DNA from: Variovorax flavidus
GTDB lineage: Bacteria; Pseudomonadota; Gammaproteobacteria; Burkholderiales; Burkholderiaceae_C
Assembly: GCF_030317145.1 (NCBI RefSeq)
Contig: NZ_JASZYE010000002.1
Coordinates: 186,001-250,000, forward strand
Reading direction: 5' to 3'
DNA length: 64,000 bases
The notes below the pieces were generated by a model. That model was not told where the DNA came from, made no database searches, and saw only the letters and a list, made by a program, of their open reading frames with translations. This document shows, piece by piece, positions 37,580-46,195 of this stretch. Every line of letters begins with the position of its first letter. The first letter of the stretch is position 1. The translations under genes and the position numbers were made by a program.

Positions 37580-37798
37580 ATGATCACAGAGCCCCACATC
37601 CCAGACCCCGACGGCTTCTACGCAGCCTGGCTCAGCGCCATCGAAGGACTGACCGAGGCCCGCAGCGCCGACTTCAACGCCCGCCTCGTGCTGCTGCTGG
37701 CCAACCAGTGCGGCGACCAGGCCGTGCTGCTGGACTGCATCGCCGCCGCGCACGAGAGCGGCGAGCCCTCCCACCCCACGACAAGAAGCCCCGCATGA
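37580..37798 (+). CDS. Small DUF2783 protein, second module
   Basis: A 72-aa protein with GFYAAWLSAIEGLTEARSAD and FNARLVLLLANQCGDQAVLL, clearly paralogous to the protein at 3138. It starts 17 bp after the hydroxylase and overlaps the MBL gene by 4 bp. The proposed role is a coupling partner of the adjacent hydroxylase, by analogy with MhaB; this has not been shown for this family member. Confidence 0.75.
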   Translation: MITEPHIPDPDGFYAAWLSAIEGLTEARSADFNARLVLLLANQCGDQAVLLDCIAAAHESGEPSHPTTRSPA

Positions 37799-38754
37799 AC
37801 GCATCCGTCTCCTTCGCCTCTGCCTCCGACACCCGCGAACAGAAGCCGCAAGTGCGAGAACTCGCGCCCAACGTGTACGGCTACATCAGCGACTTCGACC
37901 CCAACTGCGGCTTCATCGTCGGTGACGAGCACGTGGCGCTGATCGACACCCGGCCGACGCCGCGCATGGCGCGCGACTTCCTGGCCGACATCCGCACCGT
38001 CACCGACAAGCCGATCAAGTTCATCGTGCTCACGCACTACCACGCGGTCCGCGTGATGGGCGCGAGCGCCTTCGACGATGTGCAGACCATCATCGCCAGC
38101 CAGGGCACGCTCGACTGGGTGCGCGAGCGCGGGCAGGCCGATTTCGATTCGGAGGTCGGACGCTTCCCGCGCCTCTTCGCCGGCGTCGAGGAGATCCCCG
38201 GCCTCACCGTGCCGACCCTGAGCTTCGAGCGCGAGATGAGCCTGTGGCTCGGCGCGCGCGAAGTGCGGCTGATGTGCCTCGGCCGCGGCCACTCGGGCGG
38301 CGACACGGTGGCGTGGCTGCCCGACTGCGGCGTGCTGTTCTCGGGCGACGTGGTCGAGAACCGCTGCGGCGTCTATGCCGGCGATGCCTACATCCAGGAC
38401 TGGGCGGGCACGCTCGACGCCGTCGCCGCGCTGAAGCCCCAAGTGCTCGTGCCCGGACGCGGCGCGGTGCTGAAGGGCGCGGCGGCATGCGCCGAAGCCA
38501 TCGAACTCACGAAGGCCTTTCTCTCAACCCTGATCGCCAGCGTGCGCTCGGGCATCGACGCGGGCGACAGCCTGCGTGGTTGCTTCGAGCGCGCCGAGCA
38601 GGCGATGAAGCCGCGCTTCGGCGAGTGGCCGGTGTTCCAGCACGTGCTGCCCTTCGACGTGTCGAGGGCCTATGACGAGTTGCGCGGCATCGAGCATCCC
38701 GTCGTATGGACCGCCGAGCGCGACCGCGAGCTGTGGCAGGTCCTGCGCGGGTGA
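37795..38754 (+). CDS. MBL-fold metallo-hydrolase-like protein, second module
   Basis: A 319-aa paralogue of the protein at 5041, with the same length. It repeats the altered motif H81-Y-H83-A-V-R, a GRGH near residue 166, FSGD, and PGRG in place of PGHG. The metal-site changes are thus shared and probably functional. The two proteins align without gaps over the first 90 or so residues. It is the last enzyme gene before a repeat copy and the Bug receptor. Reaction unknown. Confidence 0.88.
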   Translation: MNASVSFASASDTREQKPQVRELAPNVYGYISDFDPNCGFIVGDEHVALIDTRPTPRMARDFLADIRTVTDKPIKFIVLTHYHAVRVMGASAFDDVQTIIASQGTLDWVRERGQADFDSEVGRFPRLFAGVEEIPGLTVPTLSFEREMSLWLGAREVRLMCLGRGHSGGDTVAWLPDCGVLFSGDVVENRCGVYAGDAYIQDWAGTLDAVAALKPQVLVPGRGAVLKGAAACAEAIELTKAFLSTLIASVRSGIDAGDSLRGCFERAEQAMKPRFGEWPVFQHVLPFDVSRAYDELRGIEHPVVWTAERDRELWQVLRG

Positions 38755-38763
38755 GTGGGCTCG

Positions 38764-38854
38764 CCCCCAGGCTGCGCGCACTTCGTGTCGCTTCGCCTTC
38801 CCCCTGACCGGGGGCAATACCTGCGGACCGGCTAAGCCGGTTCCGCGGTATTTC
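38764..38854 (+). repeat. Dispersed three-hairpin element, copy E
   Basis: Same family, plus strand. It begins 9 bp after the MBL stop and lies upstream of the Bug receptor gene. The last hairpin and CGCGGTATTTC end are slightly diverged (TACCTGCGGACCGG). Confidence 0.82.
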
Positions 38855-38909
38855 TCGCTTGAATCCCGACGGCTTACTGATATCGACATTTCAAACGGAG
38901 ACAAACCTC

Positions 38910-39881
38910 ATGCGACGATTTCTGAAACTGCTGGCCGCTGGCCTTGCGATCACCATGGCCAGCCATGTGCCGGCCCAGTCCAGCTACCCCAGCCAGCCCG
39001 TGCGCTGGATCGTTCCCTACGTGGCCGGGGGTGGAACCGACAACCTGGCGCGCTCGCTGGCCGAGGCGATGCAGCCTTCGCTCGGCCAGCCCATCGTCAT
39101 CGACAACCGCCCCGGCGCCTCGACCAACATCGGCGTGTCGGTGTTGATGCAGGCCAAGCCCGACGGCTACACCATCATGCAGGCCGAGAACGCGGCGCTG
39201 CTGTTCAACGAGCACATGTTCGCCAAGCTGCCCTACAAGCCGGCGAGCGACTTCACCTACATCGGCACCATCGGCCGCTTCCCGGTGGCGCTGGTGGTGC
39301 ATCCGGACTTCCCGGCCAAGACGGTCGCGGAGTTCGTGAGCTACGTGAAGGCGAATCCCGACAAGGTGAGCTACGCCTCGCCCGGCAACGGCTCGCCGCA
39401 CCACATGGCGATGGAACTCTTCAAGCAGAAGGCCGGCGTGAGCATCCAGCACGTGCCGTACAAGGGCGCCGCACCGGCCATGACGGACATCATGGGAGGC
39501 CAGGTGCCGACCATGATGCTGGACCTCGCATCGGGCCTGCCGATCATCAAGTCGGGCAAGGTGCGCGTGCTGGCGATCGCGCTGCCGCAGCGGGCCAGCG
39601 CGCTGCCGGATGTGCCGACCTTTGCCGAACTGGGCTACAAGGACGTCAACGCCTACGCCTTCCACGGCCTCATCGGCCCGGCCGGCATGCCGCCGGAAGC
39701 GGTGAACCGCATCAACGGCGAACTGAAGAAGGCGATGCAGTCGCCGAAGGTGGTGAAGCTGTTCTCGGAATTCGGCTTCGAGGCGCTGCCGGGGACACCG
39801 CAGGATTTCTACACGCTGTCGCGGGCGGAGAGTGATCGGTGGGGGAAGATCATCAAGACGGCTGGGGTGCAGCTGGACTAG
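38910..39881 (+). CDS. Bug family tripartite tricarboxylate transporter substrate-binding protein
   Basis: A 323-aa periplasmic protein with a signal peptide (residues 1-27) and the Bug pattern PVRWIVPYVAGGGTDNLARS, IDNRPGAS and YASPGNGSPHHMAMELF. It binds an organic acid for a TctAB-type carrier, which is not in this window. Betaproteobacteria have many such orphan receptors. Its place after the catabolic operon suggests it may capture the aromatic substrate or a related acid. ATG 38910 follows GGAG. The stop touches the convergent azlD stop. Confidence 0.9.
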   Translation: MRRFLKLLAAGLAITMASHVPAQSSYPSQPVRWIVPYVAGGGTDNLARSLAEAMQPSLGQPIVIDNRPGASTNIGVSVLMQAKPDGYTIMQAENAALLFNEHMFAKLPYKPASDFTYIGTIGRFPVALVVHPDFPAKTVAEFVSYVKANPDKVSYASPGNGSPHHMAMELFKQKAGVSIQHVPYKGAAPAMTDIMGGQVPTMMLDLASGLPIIKSGKVRVLAIALPQRASALPDVPTFAELGYKDVNAYAFHGLIGPAGMPPEAVNRINGELKKAMQSPKVVKLFSEFGFEALPGTPQDFYTLSRAESDRWGKIIKTAGVQLD

Positions 39882-40226
39882 TCACCAGCCCAGCCCCAGG
39901 TGCAACGGCAGGTAGATCGCCATCCCCGCCAGCATCGTCCCCAGGACGCCGCGGCGCCAGAAGTAGTAGGCGGCACCGGCCGCCGCGCCGTAGAGGCGGG
40001 CGTCGTGCAGGGTCGAGATCAGGTGCCCCTGCGTCATCACGATCTCGGGAATGATCACCGCCGCCAGCGCCGCGACCGGCGCGTAGTGCAACGCCCGGTG
40101 CGCCCACTCCGGCAGGCCCCAGGGCCGGTCGAGGATGAAGAAGAAGCAGCGCGTGAGCACGGTGACGCCGGCCAGGCCGATGATCACGGCCAGGGTCCAC
40201 AGATCGGTCTCGCCGCCGTGGCTCAC
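39882..40226 (-). CDS. azlD: AzlD-type branched-chain amino acid transport subunit
   Basis: A 114-aa membrane protein with four or so hydrophobic helices, including LAVIIGLAGVTVLTRCFFFI and a final GTMLAGMAIYLPLHLGLGW. It pairs with AzlC, which is encoded just upstream. GTG 40226 overlaps the azlC stop (GTGA). The pair exports branched-chain amino acids in characterised cases. Confidence 0.88.
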   Translation of the reverse strand: MSHGGETDLWTLAVIIGLAGVTVLTRCFFFILDRPWGLPEWAHRALHYAPVAALAAVIIPEIVMTQGHLISTLHDARLYGAAAGAAYYFWRRGVLGTMLAGMAIYLPLHLGLGW

Positions 40227-40963
40227 TTGTCGTCCTCCGCGTCGGGGTCGAGCCCGAACTGCTTCTCCAACCAGAAGCACAGCAACACGGCCACGCCGAT
40301 GCCGGCAACGATGTTCAGCTTGAGCGGCAATGCGTATGCGGCCACGGCCGTGACACCCGCGATCAACGCGGCCAGGATGCGCAGGCGCGTCGTCGCCATG
40401 GAGCACACGATGGCGACCAGGCTCAGCACGCCCGCAAAGCCCAGCCCCCAGCTCTGCGGAATCATGTTCGCGAGCACGATGCCGATCAGGCTCATGCCCA
40501 TCCAGGCGCACCACGTCACGAAGTAGTTGCCCGTGAGGTAGGCCTCCTGCGAGCGCATCTCGGCCTCGGTGGTCGGAGGTTGCGGGTATCGGCGGGTGAA
40601 CAGCGCATAGCTCATGTCGGCCGTGAGGTAGCCGTGCAGCATGCGGCGCCAGCGCGGCATGTGCATGAGGTAGGGGCGCAGGTGCAGGCTGAAGACGACG
40701 AAGCGCAGGTTCACGCAGAAGCCCGTCGCCAGCACGACCCACGCCGGCGCGCCCGCGATCAGCAGCGGGATGGCCGCCAGTTGCGAGCTGCCCGCGTAGA
40801 CCAGCAAGGTCATCGCGATGGCCTCGAACACGCTCATGCCCGACTTGAGCATCGCGACACCGGTCATGAGGCCCCAGGCGCCAATGCCGATGGCGGCGGA
40901 GGACATCTCGCGCACGCCCTGGCCGAACTCCGGCTGGCGACGGATCGAGGAGGAAAGGAACAT
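40223..40963 (-). CDS. azlC: AzlC family transporter, large subunit
   Basis: A 246-aa membrane protein with AMTLLVYAGSSQLAAIPLLI near residues 50-69 and LRFVVFSLHLRPYL, both typical of AzlC. It forms the exporter with AzlD. The start codon shares one base with the fmt stop. Cargo is probably a branched-chain amino acid, by family. Confidence 0.9.
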   Translation of the reverse strand: MFLSSSIRRQPEFGQGVREMSSAAIGIGAWGLMTGVAMLKSGMSVFEAIAMTLLVYAGSSQLAAIPLLIAGAPAWVVLATGFCVNLRFVVFSLHLRPYLMHMPRWRRMLHGYLTADMSYALFTRRYPQPPTTEAEMRSQEAYLTGNYFVTWCAWMGMSLIGIVLANMIPQSWGLGFAGVLSLVAIVCSMATTRLRILAALIAGVTAVAAYALPLKLNIVAGIGVAVLLCFWLEKQFGLDPDAEDDK

Positions 40964-41913
40964 CAGCCGAGGACCTGCCCGGCCTTCACGTCGAAGCCGC
41001 GCAGGAAGTCGGCGACCGGCAGGCGCTTGCCGCCTGCGCGCTGCAGTTCGGTGAGTGTGACGATGGAATCCTTCGCGGCCACGTCAATGCCGGAGGGCGT
41101 GACGGCGAGCACGGTGCCGGGCGCTTCGGCGGGCGTCCCCGGCCGGGCGTCGGCAGCCCAGAGCTTCACGGTCTCGCCGTCGAGCGCGCTGCTGGCACCG
41201 GGGAAGGGGTCGAAGGCGCGGATGCGGCGCACGATCGTGGCGGCGTCCAGCCTCCAGTCGACCTGCGCCTCGCTCTTCTCGACCTTGTGGGCGTAGGTCA
41301 CGCCTTCGGCGGGCTGGGGCTCGGCATGCAGCGAGCCGGCTTCGGCCTGGCGCAGCGCGTCGACGATCATGCGCCCGCCCAATGCGGCCAGACGGTCGTG
41401 CAGGCGGGCGGTGGTGTCGTCGCCGATGGGAAGCGATTCGCGCAGCAGCATGTCGCCGGTGTCCAGGCCGGCATCCATCTGCATGATGGTCACGCCGGTT
41501 TCGGCATCGCCGGCTTCGATGGCACGGTGGATGGGCGCCGCACCGCGCCAGCGCGGCAGAAGGCTCGCGTGGATGTTGAGGCAGCCGAGGCGCGGTGCGT
41601 CCAGCACCCATTGGGGCAGGATCAGGCCGTAGGCCGCGACGACCATGACGTCGGCCTTCGCGTCGGCGATGGCGTCACGCGCGGCGGCGGCGTCTTCGGG
41701 GTACTTGCCGTCCAGGCGCAGGCTGCGCGGCTGCGCGACGGGCCAGCCACGACTGACGGCGAATTGCTTGACGGGCGACGCCTGCAGTTTCATGCCGCGG
41801 CCGGCGGGCCGATCGGGCTGGGTCATCACCAGGACGATGTCGAAGCCGGCCTCGGCCATCGCCTCCAGCGCTACGCGCGCGAACTCGGGCGTACCCGCAA
41901 ACACAACCCTCAT
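40963..41913 (-). CDS. fmt: Methionyl-tRNA formyltransferase
   Basis: A 316-aa enzyme with [16 protein letters not shown] at the start, the formyl-folate site [19 protein letters not shown] and a C-terminal OB-like domain. It formylates Met-tRNA for translation start. It is next to the def gene with only a small lipoprotein gene between. ATG 41913 lies 7 bp after the lipoprotein stop. Confidence 0.96.
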   Translation of the reverse strand: MRVVFAGTPEFARVALEAMAEAGFDIVLVMTQPDRPAGRGMKLQASPVKQFAVSRGWPVAQPRSLRLDGKYPEDAAAARDAIADAKADVMVVAAYGLILPQWVLDAPRLGCLNIHASLLPRWRGAAPIHRAIEAGDAETGVTIMQMDAGLDTGDMLLRESLPIGDDTTARLHDRLAALGGRMIVDALRQAEAGSLHAEPQPAEGVTYAHKVEKSEAQVDWRLDAATIVRRIRAFDPFPGASSALDGETVKLWAADARPGTPAEAPGTVLAVTPSGIDVAAKDSIVTLTELQRAGGKRLPVADFLRGFDVKAGQVLG

Positions 41914-41920
41914 GCGCGGC

Positions 41921-42418
41921 TCACCGGGACGAGTCCATGTCGCGGAACAGCTCGTCCGCGGTGTGATAGTGGTCGACTACGCCTGTCGGATCGACATAGA
42001 TATAGAGCAACCGGCGGTTGTTGAGCGACTTGTAGTGCCAGGCCCAGACATCGCCGTCGAAGGAAGTCACTCGCGAAATCTCGAAAGGCCGGCCATAGGT
42101 GCGAAGCACATCCTCGACGCGCCACTCGCCGGGCTTGATGGTGCTGTCGAACAGGCCGTCGTAGAGCTCCTGGCGAATGGAGAAGACCTTGCCGCTCGCA
42201 TCGACGTCGACGTTGTTCACCGCGAAACCTGCGGGCGCCCGCGAATACTGCAGCCGCTCTCCGCCGCCGGGCAGGGGATACGTGGAGGTTGGCGTGCCCA
42301 GGCGCTGCAGCGTCGTCGCGCGGTCCGTGCCCAACGGCAACCAGGTCGGCTCGCCCGCACAGCCGGCCAGGGTCGTCGCCGCCAGGACGACGACCAGAGG
42401 CCACAGGCGTGTGAACAT
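41921..42418 (-). CDS. Small lipoprotein, BamE/SmpA-like pattern
   Basis: A 165-aa protein with a signal peptide and the lipobox LAGC near residues 17-20. The mature part starts with a [20 protein letters not shown] segment and continues in short beta-rich segments, the pattern of SmpA/BamE-like lipoproteins. Similarity is only structural in feel. It starts at ATG 42418, sharing one base with the def stop; a TTG one codon earlier is the other option. Its place between def and fmt is common in related bacteria. Confidence 0.68.
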   Translation of the reverse strand: MFTRLWPLVVVLAATTLAGCAGEPTWLPLGTDRATTLQRLGTPTSTYPLPGGGERLQYSRAPAGFAVNNVDVDASGKVFSIRQELYDGLFDSTIKPGEWRVEDVLRTYGRPFEISRVTSFDGDVWAWHYKSLNNRRLLYIYVDPTGVVDHYHTADELFRDMDSSR

Positions 42419-42951
42419 CAACGTCTTCCTTCTCGCTGCTCGAGCTTCTGGTCTTCGCGCTGCTGCTTGAGCAGCTTGCTCTTGATGCGGTTGCGCTTCA
42501 ACGGAGAAAGGTATTCGACGAACACCTTGCCGAGCAGGTGGTCGAGTTCATGCTGGATGCAGACGGCCAGCAGGCCGTCCGCCTCGATGGTCTGAGGTTC
42601 GCCATCCGCATCGAGGGCGGTGACGCGGACCGACGTTGAGCGCTCGACGCCGTCATAGATGCCGGGGACGGAGAGGCAGCCTTCTTCGTTGAGCACCTTC
42701 TCGTCGCTGGCCCAGACAATCTCGGGGTTGATCAGGACGATCGGCTTGTCGCGGTCCTCGGAGACGTCGATGACCACCAGGCGCTCGTGCACGTCGATCT
42801 GCGTGGCGGCCAGGCCGATGCCATTGGCGTCGTACATGGTCTCCAACATGTCGGCGACCAGCGTCTTGATGCGAGCATCCACACCCTGCACCGGCTTGGC
42901 GACGGTATGCAGGCGCGGGTCCGGGTAACTCAAAATGGTTCGTTTGGCCAT
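42418..42951 (-). CDS. def: Peptide deformylase
   Basis: A 177-aa metalloenzyme with the three family motifs: GIGLAATQ at residues 44-51, EGCLS near 94 and HELDH near 136-140. It removes the formyl group from nascent proteins. It is the first gene of a def-lipoprotein-fmt-azlC-azlD operon, with stop/start overlaps or gaps under 10 bp throughout. Confidence 0.96.
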   Translation of the reverse strand: MAKRTILSYPDPRLHTVAKPVQGVDARIKTLVADMLETMYDANGIGLAATQIDVHERLVVIDVSEDRDKPIVLINPEIVWASDEKVLNEEGCLSVPGIYDGVERSTSVRVTALDADGEPQTIEADGLLAVCIQHELDHLLGKVFVEYLSPLKRNRIKSKLLKQQREDQKLEQREGRR

Positions 42952-43113
42952 GAAAGCGAGGAAAAGTTGTCGCTATTTTCGCCATTTCCGCGACGCGCCG
43001 ACGCGCCGCGAGGTCATAGTCGTTGCCCAATCAAGGGCTTCAGCGCAAAATTCGTAGCAAATTGTGAGGATTCGTACCGAGCTGCTCGGCGCAGTGCGTG
43101 CACACCATAAACC

Positions 43114-44325
43114 ATGAACAAACTCCGAATCAACAAAGGCTTGCGTCCGAGCTTCGTCGCCACGGTGGCGGCGATCACCGTAGCGGGCCTGGGTGGCACG
43201 GCGGCTTTCGCGCAGAACTATCCGGTCACGCCGCAACAGCGGGCCACGGCCCAGCAGACGGCGCAGGCGGGTGTTCCGGTGAGCGAGCTCGCACCGAACG
43301 CGCCTGACGAATACACGGTCAAGCCCGGTGACACGCTTTGGGCGATCTCCCGCCTGTTCCTGCGCAGCCCATGGCGCTGGCCCGAGTTGTGGGGCATGAA
43401 CATCAGCGAGATCTCGAACCCGCACCGGATCTATCCGGGCCAGGTGCTCTATCTCGACAAGACCGGTGGCCGCGCCCGCCTGAGCACGCGCCGCGGCAGC
43501 GGCGCGCCTGATGGGACCATCAAGCTGTCGCCGCGCACCCGCTACGAATCGCTGGCCGGCATGGCCTTGCCCACACTCAACCCGAGCCTGATCGAGCCCT
43601 TCCTCGCCGAGCCGATCGTGCTCGACGAAAACTCGCTGCTGACCGCACCGCGCATCGTGGCCGGCAACGACAGCCGCGTGCTGCTCGCCCGCGGCGACCG
43701 TGCATACGCCCGCGGCGAAGTCAACTCGCCGCTGGTCGAGACGGTCGGCCCGATCAAGACCTTCCGCATCTTCCGCAATGCCACGCCGTTGAACGATCCC
43801 GCCACCGGCGAGATCCTCGGCTACGAGGCCCAGTATCTCGGCAAGGCCACCCTGCAGCGCGGCGAATCGACGCAGAGCGAGATGGTCGAAGGCAAGGAAA
43901 TCGTCAGCGTCGTGCCGGCGACCATCGACATCGTGGCCGCGCGCGAGGAAATGCGTGCCGGCGATCGCCTGGTGCCCGAACCGGCTCGCCAGCTCCTGAG
44001 CTATGCGCCGCGCGCACCGCTGCAGCCGATCAACGGGCGCATCGTGTCGGTCTACGGCAATGCCGTGCAGTTCGCGGCGCAGAACCAGGTGGTCGCGATC
44101 AACAAGGGGACGCGCGACGGCATCGAGAGCGGCCACGTGCTTGCCATCCTGAAGAACGGCGAGACCATCGTCGACAGGACCGGCGGGGGCAAGGAAACGC
44201 TGAAGCTGCCGAACGAACGCATCGGCCTGCTGATGGTGTTCCGCCCCTTCGAGAAGGTCTCCTACGCGCTGGTGCTTGAAATCAGCGACACACCGAAAGC
44301 TGGCGACCTGCTGGTCAATCCCTGA
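43114..44325 (+). CDS. LysM domain exported protein
   Basis: A 403-aa exported protein with a signal peptide (about residues 1-34, cut after AFAQ). A LysM domain follows (EYTVKPGDTLWAISRLFLRS near 67-86, NPHRIYPGQVLYL near 105). The rest is a long domain with no recognised catalytic motif. It should bind peptidoglycan in the periplasm. It lies 15 bp before dprA and is divergent from def; this LysM-dprA order is common in Burkholderiales. Confidence 0.9.
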   Translation: MNKLRINKGLRPSFVATVAAITVAGLGGTAAFAQNYPVTPQQRATAQQTAQAGVPVSELAPNAPDEYTVKPGDTLWAISRLFLRSPWRWPELWGMNISEISNPHRIYPGQVLYLDKTGGRARLSTRRGSGAPDGTIKLSPRTRYESLAGMALPTLNPSLIEPFLAEPIVLDENSLLTAPRIVAGNDSRVLLARGDRAYARGEVNSPLVETVGPIKTFRIFRNATPLNDPATGEILGYEAQYLGKATLQRGESTQSEMVEGKEIVSVVPATIDIVAAREEMRAGDRLVPEPARQLLSYAPRAPLQPINGRIVSVYGNAVQFAAQNQVVAINKGTRDGIESGHVLAILKNGETIVDRTGGGKETLKLPNERIGLLMVFRPFEKVSYALVLEISDTPKAGDLLVNP

Positions 44326-44340
44326 CGGCTTTGCTTTCGC

Positions 44341-45480
<1,140 letters not shown>

Positions 45481-45556
45481 CCATCGGGCGAAACGCGCGG
45501 CGTCGTGTTCGCGCAACTCGCAGGGCGCGGCGCAGCGAGTGGGCTATATTGGCTCC

Positions 45557-46072
45557 ATGTTCGAAGTGCTCGTGTTTGTCTACGAAAACTACTGGCGCGG
45601 CGATGCGTGCCCCGAACCCGAACAACTGGGCCGCAAGCTCAGTGCGCAGGGCTTCGATGCCGACGAGATCCGCGACGCGTTGCATTGGCTGGACGGCCTG
45701 AGCCTCGCGACCCAGGGGGTACAGCTCACCAAGCATGCCGACGGCGTTTCCGCCACCGTGAGTCTTCGCAGCGCGGGTGATGCGGCAATCGCTCAGTCGC
45801 CGGACTCGATGCGCGTCTATTCGAGCGCCGAGCAGGAGCACATCGGCGCCGAGTGCCTGGGCTTCATCAGCTTTCTCGAATCGTCCGGCGTGCTGCCGGG
45901 CGGCATGCGCGAAATCGTGGTCGAGCGCGCGATGGCGACACCGGGCGACCCGTTGGGGCTCGACGAACTCAAGATCATCGTGCTGATGGTGCATTGGAGC
46001 ACCGGCGTCGAACCCGACGCATTGGTTCTCGACGAGTTGTGCGACGACACCGCTGGCCGAGTCGCGCATTAG
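45557..46072 (+). CDS. smg: Smg family protein (DUF494)
   Basis: A 171-aa protein with the family start MFEVLVFVYENYW and the C-terminal LDELKIIVLMVHWS. The function is not known. It is usually located next to dprA, as here. ATG 45557 is used; a possible start six codons upstream would break the well-conserved N-terminus. The dispersed repeat copy F follows 10 bp later. Confidence 0.92.
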   Translation: MFEVLVFVYENYWRGDACPEPEQLGRKLSAQGFDADEIRDALHWLDGLSLATQGVQLTKHADGVSATVSLRSAGDAAIAQSPDSMRVYSSAEQEHIGAECLGFISFLESSGVLPGGMREIVVERAMATPGDPLGLDELKIIVLMVHWSTGVEPDALVLDELCDDTAGRVAH

Positions 46073-46082
46073 CTGTTGCTCG

Positions 46083-46173
46083 CCCCCAGGCTTCGCGCAC
46101 TTCGTGTCGCTTCGCCTTCCCCCTGACCGGGGGCAACACCGGCGGCCCGGCAGAGCCGGTTCCGCGGTGTTTC
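46083..46173 (+). repeat. Dispersed three-hairpin element, copy F
   Basis: Plus-strand copy right after the smg stop, and before the convergent DUF1631 end. All three hairpins are intact, so it could serve as a shared 3' structure. Confidence 0.85.
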
Positions 46174-46195
46174 ACGAACGCGGCACCGGCGGAAA

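Noticed and set aside
38910..39881. The Bug receptor considered as part of a complete TctABC transporter
   Set aside because: No TctA or TctB membrane gene is present on either side; azlC and azlD are a different family.
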